Notes under the pieces: model-generated
The model's database searches: none
Told to the model about the DNA's origin: nothing
Seen by the model: the letters and a program-made list of their open reading frames with translations, nothing else
Position numbers and translations under genes: made by a program
Shown here: positions 26,301-34,900 of the stretch, in pieces
Layout of the letters: the number at the start of each line of letters is the position of its first letter
How positions within the stretch are numbered: the stretch's first letter is position 1
NCBI GenBank assembly: GCA_965222005.1
Contig: OZ244935.1
Coordinates: 2,852,001-2,916,000, forward strand
DNA length: 64,000 nucleotides
Source: CBDCTM01 sp965222005
GTDB taxonomy: Bacteria; Bacteroidota; Bacteroidia; Chitinophagales; Saprospiraceae
Reading direction: 5' to 3'

Positions 26301-27413
26301 GTAAATCAGGCGGGCGACTATCAGTTACTCATTACCAATAACCTTAATGGTTGTAAGGATTCGATGATGGTGAGTGTTATTGCTGATACGCTGGCCCCTT
26401 CGGTAGATGCAGGCCAAACGATGGAACTGAGCTGTGATACTGAAGAGGTGACGCTTAGCGGAAGTTTTTCTGCTAGCGGTGTAGCTACTTATAGCTGGAC
26501 CACCGCCAATGGCCATTTTCTGATGGGCGAGCAAAGCCTTTCGCCTACTGTGGATGCGCCAGGCACCTATATTTTGGAAGTTATCGATACGGATAATGGT
26601 TGCCGTGCCAGCGATGAGGCGGTAGTACGTATTTCGGACAATCAGCCCTCTTCAGCCATTATGGATATTGCCGACCCTTCCTGCTTTGATACTGAGGATG
26701 GATTCATCAACGTACAGCAAGTGATAGGAGGAACGGCACCTTATGTTTATGCTCTGAATGGCGAAAATTTTAGTGATGGCAGCACGTTCAGCAATCTCAG
26801 CGCGGGCACTTATCAACTTATACTGGAAGATGTAAATGGTTGTGTGTGGGATACTGTAGTTACATTGGTACAACCACCGCCTCTGGTGGTAAGCCTGGGA
26901 CTGGATCAGGAGATACGACTGGGCGATAGCATACAGCTAAAACCACAAACCAATGTGATTCCTACAAGCTTCGTCTGGCTCAATGATGAGCTGGCGGATT
27001 GCACCAACTGCTGGTGGCCCTGGGTACGGCCACAGGTCAGTTCGCTTTACACGATTGAAGTGAGCAATGATACGGGCTGTAAGGAAAGCGCCAGTGTACA
27101 GATATTTGTGCGCAAGGAGCGCAATGTGTATATCCCCTCAGCCTTTTCACCCAATGGTGATGGCATCAATGAACGCCTAACGGTTTATGGTGATGGCAGC
27201 ATTCAAAATATCAAAGCTTTTCGCATCTTCAACCGCTGGGGGGCGCCCGTTTTTGAGCTTAAAAACTTCTTGCCCAATGATGAGCTAGTTGGCTGGGATG
27301 GCAGCTACCGGGGCAAATTGATGGACAATGGCGTGTATGTATTCTATGCGGAGATAGAGTTTATCGACGGCCATGTGGAAGTGTATAAAGGCGATGTGAC
27401 GATAGCCAAGTAA
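23352..27413 (+). CDS. Large T9SS-secreted protein with propeller-like repeats, PKD/Ig modules and CHU_C sorting tail
   Basis: The product is 1353 aa from ATG 23352, which gives a textbook signal peptide (MHRSIKLAWFSLLLLWQTSL, then LAQ); ATG 23322 is the alternative. Residues ~25-445 hold about eight ~57-residue repeats built on TSDGGYILAG and DYWLVKTDA..G..WDRTYGG, likely a beta-propeller. Then come several Ig/PKD-like and SprB-like modules (for example LSAGTYQLILEDVNGC). The last ~95 residues (VYIPSAFSPNGDGINERL, FRIFNRWG, GWDGSYRGKLMDNGVYVFYA) are the gliding-motility-associated C-terminal domain, a type IX secretion signal. It is probably cell-surface or secreted; the ligand is unknown. 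Confidence 0.9.
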   Translation: MHRSIKLAWFSLLLLWQTSLLAQYPSLVNEWDRDFGGTIWEDLHAMEQTSDGGYILAGFSSSSMTGDVSEPTRGQGDFWAVKTDDQGLMLWEKRYGGAGMELPFGVLETADGGYLFAGWSESDIGGEKSENGRGYYDYWLVKTDALGVPEWDRTYGGDSTDLLYELIQTSDGGYMIGGISQSGASGERSSPRIGDFDWWVLKLDVNGDIQWERSYGGDQEDRLNGIRQDTDGNFVIGGGTRSGISGDITTPLRGVKDFWFVKVDQFNGDIIWQRRYGGTDEDEIQSFTLTSDGGYLLAGGSRSDAYLPDKKDNSRGIVDVWVVKTDAAGNILWEHTFGGPGLENCYSVKENVVGHYLLGGYSDSDAGPDKTENSKGGYDYWLIYLDPDGNKLWDKTLGGDQHDVLENLFQTNDGGYLLGGHSQSGISGDKGTTNKGLNDYWVIKTVCNLTLDIPDAQTCPGIPVSLNAYDPNCIACEWEWNDGNADSIRMVAPLTTTTYSVTLTDGVGCARFAEVTVSVDGLPLDLGPDEEICAGQSINLDAGSGYTYDWSTSQLTQIITVNSPGSYSVTITDINGCTNADTINISLSQGVSVDLGPDTSFCSGASIFLDAGSSGNTYNWTPGGNSQLLEVSQAGTYIVEVGNNANCSGRDTIEVVEYEPPAFTNLQLSCNNTSTHYTVSFEISGGDPGSYQVSGDPGNLLGNVFTSSLIPKNQPYTFYLDDIRGCGPEEISGNYDCICQTTATQLEDNLVVVCGASSFEVNIDNTASLDANDLLLYMLHDGDALNIGTILDTRPTPKFDWLPGQMSFGVTYFVTPIAGNDNGNGSIDQQDGCLSIGRGVPVIFVEPPVALVNFPASNIVTCQQPNIFIDGSTSTPIGSLNFQWSVVSGGNIVSGSQSEQVEINRAGDYQLIVTDQTWGCSDTTGVSVLASDDIPQAIIDPPGKITCQDSVVQLDATSSSIGPEFEYLWSGGAIQGNTTLTPSVNQAGDYQLLITNNLNGCKDSMMVSVIADTLAPSVDAGQTMELSCDTEEVTLSGSFSASGVATYSWTTANGHFLMGEQSLSPTVDAPGTYILEVIDTDNGCRASDEAVVRISDNQPSSAIMDIADPSCFDTEDGFINVQQVIGGTAPYVYALNGENFSDGSTFSNLSAGTYQLILEDVNGCVWDTVVTLVQPPPLVVSLGLDQEIRLGDSIQLKPQTNVIPTSFVWLNDELADCTNCWWPWVRPQVSSLYTIEVSNDTGCKESASVQIFVRKERNVYIPSAFSPNGDGINERLTVYGDGSIQNIKAFRIFNRWGAPVFELKNFLPNDELVGWDGSYRGKLMDNGVYVFYAEIEFIDGHVEVYKGDVTIAK

Positions 27414-27440
27414 GCTAAATACTTGCCTTTCACTTTCGTT

Positions 27441-28859
27441 TCACCTCACAACAATCAATCGTTGGTTCCATCTAATTCCTTGATTGTCAATGATTTGCAA
27501 GCTGTAAATACTATCTGTCAAATGCTTTACATCAAGGGTAGTATCCGCATTGCGAAGCTGGTGGCGGAGCACCAAACGGCCATCCAGGCTGTACATTTCC
27601 ACAAAAGTATCCCCACTCGGCCTGTCCAAAGAAATTTCAAGATACGTATTAGCGGGGTTTGGATGGACCACAATGGGATGCACCTGCTTCGGCAGCTCGG
27701 CAGACACGCTGAGGTTGCCGAACAGCCATTGGTAAGCATCTGAAAACTCGCGTGCCCAGTACCATTCGCTATGCGCTCCATCGGGATGAACGATGCGATT
27801 GATTTCAGCATCGCCAAAACCGGCATTTCTCAGAGTGTTTTCCATTCGCAATAAATCGGGTACCATGCTACTGCTCTCATTTTGTCCGGCGATCATGTGA
27901 AATCTCATAGGCTCCTCTTTGCCAATTTGGCTGGTATGATTGTAGGCTTCTTCCGACACCCAGTAGGAGGGTGAAAAAATGCCAGCCTTGCCAAACACGT
28001 CCTGATGCTCGATCGCCGCATAGTGGCTGATGAGCCCGCCGAGCGAGCTGCCCATGATGCCCGTGTGTTCACGGCCGGAGCGAGTGCGGTACTGGCTGTC
28101 GATGAAAGGCTTTAAAGTTTGTACGATGAACTCAATATAGGCATCCCCCTCACCGCCATAACTTTGGCCTTGATAATTGAATGGCCAGGGGCTGTATTCG
28201 TTAATGCGATGAGCCCCGCCATTGTCGATGCCAACTACAATGATACCGTGATCGCCCTGCTCAAATAGCTCGTTGAGTGATTCGTCGATCTGCCACTCTC
28301 CAGCAAAGCTGCTTTGTTCATCGAAGAGGTTTTGGCCATCGTGCATGTACAGCACCGGGTAAGTTTTGGAAGAGGTGGAATAGTCTGGCGGGAGGTACAG
28401 CCAGATGCGCCGGTTCCGGTCGAGCTGCGGGATATAAAAATCGGTGTCGAGAATTTCAACATTAGCAGCAGCCGTACTTGTGCCGGTGCCACCGAGGTCT
28501 TCCCAGCTCAAAATCTGAATTTCTTCAGTGCTTGCACTGCCATCATATTGAAGGCTGTGATTGGGTTGAAAGCCTCCATTGATATTCCCTTCTACACTAT
28601 CCCAACTACCTCTTGTAAACTTAAATTCTACAGTGCCTACCTCAGGCATCAAACTGATAAAGTAAGTGCCGTCGGTATCCTTGGTAAGGATGTAATCCGG
28701 ATTGTCAGGCGACCAATCATTGAAACTGCCTGCAATATAAATGTCATCGGCTACCGGGGTGTTGGCAGGTATTGAGGTGACCCAAATATCGAGCTGGCTA
28801 TAAGATAACTGGCTGATTATCAGCGATAAACAGATGAGTAGTATTCGGAATGGGTTCAT
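27441..28859 (-). CDS. Secreted esterase (esterase D family) with N-terminal starch-binding-like module and T9SS tail
   Basis: The product is 472 aa. The signal peptide ends near SQLSYSQ (res. ~22). Residues ~25-120 form a CBM20/CBM48-like fold (IYIAGSFNDWSPDNPDYILT). The alpha/beta-hydrolase of the putative-esterase family follows (RIWLYLPPDYS, PVLYMHDGQNLFD), with nucleophile Ser272 in GSSLGG and a late histidine in HPDGAHSEWYW. The last ~80 residues (VHPNPANTYLEISL, ending WNQRLIVV) are a type A T9SS sorting domain. Likely a secreted carbohydrate- or feruloyl-type esterase; the substrate is inferred only from the module. It converges on the preceding secreted-protein gene with a 27-bp gap. 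Confidence 0.9.
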   Translation of the reverse strand: MNPFRILLICLSLIISQLSYSQLDIWVTSIPANTPVADDIYIAGSFNDWSPDNPDYILTKDTDGTYFISLMPEVGTVEFKFTRGSWDSVEGNINGGFQPNHSLQYDGSASTEEIQILSWEDLGGTGTSTAAANVEILDTDFYIPQLDRNRRIWLYLPPDYSTSSKTYPVLYMHDGQNLFDEQSSFAGEWQIDESLNELFEQGDHGIIVVGIDNGGAHRINEYSPWPFNYQGQSYGGEGDAYIEFIVQTLKPFIDSQYRTRSGREHTGIMGSSLGGLISHYAAIEHQDVFGKAGIFSPSYWVSEEAYNHTSQIGKEEPMRFHMIAGQNESSSMVPDLLRMENTLRNAGFGDAEINRIVHPDGAHSEWYWAREFSDAYQWLFGNLSVSAELPKQVHPIVVHPNPANTYLEISLDRPSGDTFVEMYSLDGRLVLRHQLRNADTTLDVKHLTDSIYSLQIIDNQGIRWNQRLIVVR

Positions 28860-28983
28860 TTTTTGATGGATTAGAGCCTCTTAGGATTTTACACTTCGGG
28901 CTGCGTTTGCTCCAGAAGCAAAATACCAGGAGGCTTTTAGGATGTGAAAACAAACCCAAAAGTAATTAATTTCAAAAAAGTGT

Positions 28984-29472
28984 TTACTCTTTTTCGGTTT
29001 TCTCCCGCTTCTTTTTCTGAACAAATTGAATCACCCGGTGAATGCCGCGCACTACATCCACCAGGGCATCGTCTTCATTGGGCCAGCTGGCTACGGGTTT
29101 TGCATTTTTGGGCAATGCCTGTAGCTTGGAAAATTCGGCCAGATTCCATCCGCAGGGCTTCATGATGATGGGTACTACCACGGCAGTTCCCTCTTCGTGG
29201 CGCTCCAGCGCTTCTTTAAGCTCCACGGTGTAGATGTAGTCGGAGGCCAGAAAGCTGGAACTGACCAGCAGCAGGATGACATCGGCGGTGTTGAGTTCTT
29301 CTTTGATTTCGGTATCCCACTCCTGGCCGGGATCGATGCCCCGGTCATTCCAAATAGTGATGGCCGGATGGCGCCGTGTCATAGCCAGGTGTTTGTCGAG
29401 CTTTTCTCTGGCAGGTTCGTCAGCATGCGCATAGGATACAAAGATTTTTACAGGAACATTTTTGTCAATCAT
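28984..29472 (-). CDS. TIR-domain protein (third gene of SLATT-patatin-TIR operon)
   Basis: The product is 162 aa starting MIDKNVPVKIFVSYAHADE. A single TIR domain fills the protein: strand A/box 1 FVSYAHAD, a BB-loop-like WNDRGIDPGQEW (41-52), LLLVSSSFLASDYIYTVEL with Glu84 at the place of the catalytic glutamate of NAD-cleaving TIRs, then VVPIIMKPCGW. The C-terminus is Lys/Glu-rich. Family knowledge: bacterial TIRs hydrolyse or cyclise NAD in defence. The start codon overlaps the end of the patatin gene by 8 bp, indicating translational coupling. Confidence 0.88.
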   Translation of the reverse strand: MIDKNVPVKIFVSYAHADEPAREKLDKHLAMTRRHPAITIWNDRGIDPGQEWDTEIKEELNTADVILLLVSSSFLASDYIYTVELKEALERHEEGTAVVVPIIMKPCGWNLAEFSKLQALPKNAKPVASWPNEDDALVDVVRGIHRVIQFVQKKKREKTEKE

Positions 29473-30598
29473 CGGCAAAGGTGTTTTTTTGTAAGTCAAA
29501 GGCGGTCGGAAAATGACTTTCCATGACCTGTTGCCGGGCATAAACTTCTCCAATTTCGGCGAGCACAGCACAATTTTCGGCAGCCGACATTTCGTAGAGC
29601 TTTTCGGGGTCGATATCCGGAAAGCCCATCTCATCAAGGTTCTGCCGTTCGAGCGTAGCATTGTAACGCAAGTAATGCAAGGCAGCCATATTGTGGATCA
29701 AATCGTCTTTCAGATTTTCGATTTCAGTATCTATCATTCGATTAGTAGGGCTGACTGACAGAAATTGCATTATAATTTCGTTGAGCTGGCTGGCATCTTT
29801 CATAAGCATCGAGATTACGTCGCTCGCCCAATTCCAAAGCTTGTGGTCTTCTATTTCTTCTATGCTGGTACGATTTCTCCAAAAGCCGGTGCCAATCGAA
29901 GTGAGTAGCAGTTGATCTGCACCCATTTTCCAATGGAAGGGAAAGCCCTTGAGGGTAGCTACAAAGAAGAGCTGAAGGCTGGGATTGTTGTGCATACTGA
30001 CCCCGCCATCCACAAAGGCGCCGACTTGACCATTGCCTACATCGAAAATTTCGGGCTTAAAATAAGTAGGCGCTGCGGTACTGGCGCGTACCGCTTTGCG
30101 TAGCAAAATGTCTTTGTTTTCGTCATAATATTTACCATTTGGATGGTTGATGAGTGGCCAGGTACTGCCTGTATCGGCCCGTTTAGTAACAATACAGAGA
30201 CCCGTTTTGATAGCCTCATCGCCGAGCCTGGTTTCGCTAAAAATTCTGTTGAGCTGCTTTTCGAGCGCCTTTATTTTGAATTTTGCACTGAGGCGTTTGA
30301 ACAGGCCGCGCTTTTCGCCAAATATCTTTTTTCCCAGCTTAAGATATAGCGTTTTGATTTCACCGACCGTCATACCCACGGCCAAGCAGGCGGCAATGAT
30401 GGCACCTGTGCTGGTACCGCCGATGAGGTCGTAGTATTCGCAAAGGCGGAGGTCGGGCTTATTGTGGCGTTTTCGGAGGATTGATTCAATTTCTTCCAAA
30501 TAGCCGAGTGTGATGGCCCCCCGGATGCCGCCGCCATCGAGGGCAAGAATGCGTTTTGGGCCTGGAGATTGGAGCTGGTCGATTAATTGTTGACTCAT
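29465..30598 (-). CDS. Patatin-like phospholipase (second gene of SLATT-patatin-TIR operon)
   Basis: The product is 377 aa from ATG 30598 (MSQQLIDQLQ). The patatin signature is complete: oxyanion-hole DGGGIRG at 21-27, nucleophile Ser63 in GTSTG and catalytic Asp197 in VDGGVSMHNNPS. The C-terminal ~150 residues are helical, without a known sensor domain that I recognise. Patatins of this type (for example CapV in CBASS) degrade the membrane of infected cells. It lies 58 bp after the SLATT gene and overlaps the TIR gene. Confidence 0.9.
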   Translation of the reverse strand: MSQQLIDQLQSPGPKRILALDGGGIRGAITLGYLEEIESILRKRHNKPDLRLCEYYDLIGGTSTGAIIAACLAVGMTVGEIKTLYLKLGKKIFGEKRGLFKRLSAKFKIKALEKQLNRIFSETRLGDEAIKTGLCIVTKRADTGSTWPLINHPNGKYYDENKDILLRKAVRASTAAPTYFKPEIFDVGNGQVGAFVDGGVSMHNNPSLQLFFVATLKGFPFHWKMGADQLLLTSIGTGFWRNRTSIEEIEDHKLWNWASDVISMLMKDASQLNEIIMQFLSVSPTNRMIDTEIENLKDDLIHNMAALHYLRYNATLERQNLDEMGFPDIDPEKLYEMSAAENCAVLAEIGEVYARQQVMESHFPTAFDLQKNTFADD

Positions 30599-30656
30599 AT
30601 TCGTAATTGTTTTCTGAATTTGATTTTTTGAATAGTACAATTTAGTATAGTGAGAA

Positions 30657-31112
30657 TCAGGAACCGGGAATTTTGGCATCCGTAGTCTGTTGAAAAGCCA
30701 GCCATTGCTGGTTTTCGAGGCCCATGATGTTTTCACAGCGTTCAACCAAATTGGCCAGCGAGAAGTCCGTTTTATAAGGACCTGAACGAGCATTGAAGAG
30801 CAATTGCTCCCGTTTGAGCAGCTCTGCAGCCTTGCGATATTCCAGCCAATTGTCATGATATTTGTACAGCGACTGCAAGCCTTCAATGATGGCGATACAC
30901 ACTCCCATGATTCCAACGAGGATGGTGAGGGGGAGCCCAAATTTTTCGATCAAGCCAGTGAGAAACGGGATGGTGACAGACAGGATAATGACGGTAAGCT
31001 TAAGCCTCTTGTACTGCCGTTGGTTCCAACTACTCTTTTGATCGTACCATGCGATTTGATCTTGCACACGCTGGGCGAGATATTGCTCGCTGGTTAGTTG
31101 GTTGGCTTTCAT
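30657..31112 (-). CDS. SLATT-superfamily (DUF4231) two-TM protein (first gene of the operon)
   Basis: The product is 151 aa from ATG 31112 (MKANQLTSEQYLAQR). It matches the DUF4231 plan: a helix with RVQDQIAWYDQKSSWNQRQY, two membrane segments (about res. 45-85: LTVIILSVTIPFLTGLI and LTILVGIMGVCIAIIEGL), then WLEYRKAAELLKREQLLF, SGPY and a terminal helix. SLATT proteins are predicted pore-forming effectors in nucleotide-signal immune systems (family knowledge). An upstream in-frame TTG at 31127 is not favoured. Confidence 0.85.
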   Translation of the reverse strand: MKANQLTSEQYLAQRVQDQIAWYDQKSSWNQRQYKRLKLTVIILSVTIPFLTGLIEKFGLPLTILVGIMGVCIAIIEGLQSLYKYHDNWLEYRKAAELLKREQLLFNARSGPYKTDFSLANLVERCENIMGLENQQWLAFQQTTDAKIPGS

Positions 31113-31215
31113 GAGGGTTTTGCTCAATGTTATCTATAAATCTAGCAAATAGTTTAGAAAATTCAATAGCTTTTTCCAGGAATGTTTAGCGTATGTCTAA
31201 TTTTAGTTTTTCTTT

Positions 31216-31323
31216 TAATATGAAATGGATTTCACAGCTAGGCGAAGCTCCTTTTGAGGGTCGTACCTAGACGGTACGGGGCGAAAAATAGCTGAAGTAT
31301 AGCGAAGAAAGCCTTTTATATTA
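31216..31323. repeat. ~108-bp imperfect palindrome upstream of the defence-like operon
   Basis: The outer arms taatat (31216) and atatta (to 31323) and several inner segments pair around the centre gtacc-tagac-ggtac (31263-31277). It lies ~100 bp upstream of the SLATT gene and looks like a small non-autonomous mobile repeat, similar in design to those at 7218 and 9367 though different in sequence. Confidence 0.5.
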
Positions 31324-31373
31324 GTGAAAATATTAATTTCAAAGATACTCTTAAGCTTGGTTCGCTTGGCAAG

Positions 31374-31538
31374 CTGTCACAATAGGGCGAAGAGTTTGCT
31401 GACCGTTAGCAGCTTTGCGTCGGAAAATGTGACAGGGCTAGTGAGAAAGATTTTAACAGGGGTTGGGATAAGGTACAGGCTCCTACTGATTAGGGCCTGC
31501 TATGGGCCAATTTAAACCCTACGAAAATGGCTGCTAAC
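31374..31538. other. Structured gene-free region between the operon and the giant gene
   Basis: ctgtcaca (31374-31381) is inverted at 31428-31435; the loop holds tgct...agca, and gttagcagc (31405-31413) is also inverted at 31530-31538, so two folds compete. A second direct copy of gctgtcacaa occurs near 31677. No coding frame is supportable in 31113-31968 (856 bp, A+T-rich). Confidence 0.35.
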
Positions 31539-31968
31539 AATATGGTTGAATCGATTTTGGCTAGCCGGATTTGTCATAAAAATAAATTGTTTTTTAAAAA
31601 TATAGATATTATCAATTTGTAATAAATTGATAGTGAGTGAATTATGAGCCATCCGTTTTCTTGCCTTTCCCATTGAGGCTGTCACAAAATGCCTTATGTT
31701 TCTGTTTTTTCACCCAGTTCAATGTTGTGAGTTCGATTTTTCACGATAAACAAATGAATATTTTTTATTATATCATTTCTATGTATGTATATAGTGTCGA
31801 GTGGTATAGTTATTGCCTTTTTGCATAAGAATACAGTAGTAATTGAAACTCGTCAATTGCCCAAAAGTAATCACGACTCACTTGCTCCCTGACTTGATTT
31901 TATTGAACCCTAAAATTAGCGACGAATCCCCTAATTCGACTGAGATTAGGCATTGAACAGAAAAACAA

Positions 31969-34900
31969 ATGCGAATGAGTAAACCCTTTACTCCAAAGCG
32001 CAAAGGCTTATCCCTCAAGAATGTAAGCGAATGGCTTTTCAGCGGCAGTGCTTCGCTTAAAGCCCGACCATCTGTATTCTATTCCTTTTTGCTCATCTTC
32101 TCGCTCTTTCCGGTTTTTGGAAACTACTCCAGCTTCAGTATCTTCAATCTGTTCCGCTTGTTTCATGCTACTTCCGGCCAGTCGCATATGATCACAGCTT
32201 CCCTGCAATTGACCAAATCGGTTGACAAACCCACTCCGCTGACTGGCGAAACCTTTACCTATACGCTGCAATACAGTTGTGCCAGTATTACAGAAGATTG
32301 TCAGGGCGTGTATATTACAGATCCGTTGCCGGCTGAAGTAGAATTTGTAGGTCTTTTGGGCTCCAGCCATACTACCAGTGAGGTGTACAACTCGGGCACG
32401 CATACGGTTACCTTCACCTTTGTCGATCCATTGTTGGCTGGAACCACCGGCCAGGTGCTGGTTCAGGTACGCTTTCCCAATGGCACCACACCCAACGGAA
32501 CGGTAGCTAATAACTCGGCTACAATTAATGCTTCCAATGCTTCTTCTGTTACCACACCCAATGTAGCAGCTACGGCTGTGGCTAGTTGGGGGACTGACTT
32601 TACAAAATATTTTAGCGCCGGAGGGGCTGCCGGCCAGACATTAAGCTACGGCTTTCGGACTTGCAACTACACTGACGGCTGGGTGCCAGACGGAGTGCTC
32701 AATCTAACTAATGTAACTCTTGTAGATACGTTGCCTGCCGGAACGGTTTTTCTGGAGGCCATCAATTCCACCTCCACGCATTCGTACGATCCGGTAGGGC
32801 ATATACTCACCTTTACCTTCACGGCCGATTTTGCCCCGGGAGAATGCCGTTGGCCGAAAGTGACTTTAGGTGTTCCCAATCCTCCTTTTATCGTAGGATC
32901 ATCCATCACCAATGACGCCTGGGTCAATTTTACTCCACTTGGCGAAAGCCCGCAAAAGGAAAAAATAACGATCACCACCACGCTTACCGGAGCCAATCCG
33001 GGTGCTACTACGATTAAGAGTGCTGATGAAACTGAACGCTACCCTGGTACTGACCTGAGATACAATATTGGGTTGGATATTTCAGGTACCGATTCTTTGG
33101 TCAATTTTTGTCTTCACGATACTATTCCGCCCGAGTTTGAGGTGTTGGAAATACATCATGGTAATTATTACTATGGCGGGTTAAGCGGGCCAGATAATAT
33201 TGTTACCATTACTTACAACACTAACTTGGGTGGCCCATATACCGTTAGCGGGTCACCTTTTTCGGTGGGGGTATCAGGTTTTATTGATACGCAAAACGAC
33301 CTGGGCTTAACCCCTGGAGGGGCCGAATACATCACTGATATTCATTGGTGCTATGGGACAGTGCCTGCGGGCTTTGCAACCTACAATGATATTTTGATTA
33401 GAGGCGATGTAAAACCGGGTACACCTTCCGGAACCGTGACCAACTGCGCTGAGATGACTACAAGTACATCCGGTGTAACTTTTACCGAAGCTTGTGTTGA
33501 TTTTGAAGTATTGACACCAATTAGCGGTTTTCGACCAAGTCCTACGAAAAGAATAAAAAATGCTGAAGGCAACTGGGTAAATGCTACATCTGATTTTTTT
33601 GGCCCGGGAGATACAATTCATTTTCGATTACAAACTCGCAATTCCGGAAGTGCTTCTGATACTTTATACAATCCAATTAGTGTTGATTTGCTTCCTCCGG
33701 AAGTTGATTATATTGATGGTTCTTGGTCTATAGATGGGTACCCCGTGAGTCAGCCAGTATTTACTAAAACCGTCAATTACAAAACAACAGGAAGAACGCT
33801 TTTGAAATGGGAGTGGAATTCAAGCTTTCCGGCAGCCATCCCTCCTGGCGAACAGGTCAATATATTGTTCGATGTGGTTGTCAACTATACTGCCACTCCC
33901 GGTAGCCCTTCGTTTAGCAACGAATTTGCCATGCTCAATGAAACAACCAACAATTGTTCAAGCGGCTATAAGAAAGCAGATGTTCATGACTTTGACGATG
34001 ATAGCTCCACTACCGATCAATTCTGCCACGATAGTATAGATGTCAACATTCTGGCGGTGGCCGAGCTGGTGTCCACCAAGCATGTCAAAGGCCAATTAGA
34101 TACAGTATGGACAAAGTACCCCAATACCGGATACACCTTGCCTGGGGGTATTGCTGACTATCGCCTGGTGGTAAGCAATAGCGGCAATGTACCTATGAAA
34201 GAAATTGTAGTAATCGATATTTTACCCTTTGTTGGAGATACCAGCGTAGTTACATTGTCAGAGCGCTTATCGCGCTGGCGGCCCAACTTGGTGGGTGCCG
34301 TCTCTGCTCCGGCCGGCGTTACGGTTTATTACAGCGATCAGGGCAATCCCTGCCGAAGTGTCGAAGGCATGGTGCCATCCGGGCCACCAAACTGTACGGA
34401 CCCAGGCTGGACTACTACAGTGCCTTTAGATATTACCTCAGTCCAATCACTGAAATTTGACTTTGGCAGTAATATTTTAAATCCTGGTGATTCATTAGTA
34501 CTGGAGTGGCCAATGCGCGCACCGGTAAATATCTTGTCAACTATTGGATCGCAGCCCGATTCCATCGCCTGGAATTCCTTTGGATACATCGCCACGCGAA
34601 ACGATAACAACGATACCTTGCTCGCCAGTGAGCCATTCAAAGTTGGAATCAATATTCAGGATCAGATACCAGCAGTGTATGGTGACTTTGTGTGGAATGA
34701 TCTCAACGGCAATGGTGTACAAAATGCAGGAGAGCCGGGAATTGACAATATTCGTGTAGAGCTGTATAAAGATGATGGAGATGGTATGCAGGATATATCC
34801 CTTGATACATTTATCAATTTTACCCTTACAGCTGATGGAGGCTATTATTTGTTTCCGTTTCTGCAAGCAGGCGACTACTATCTAATCGCTTACATCTCTC

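Noticed and set aside
28984..31112. Assignment of the operon to CBASS or Thoeris
   Set aside because: No CD-NTase, Cap2/Cap3, SIR2 or SLOG protein is present between 27.4 and 32 kb, although single components are shared.
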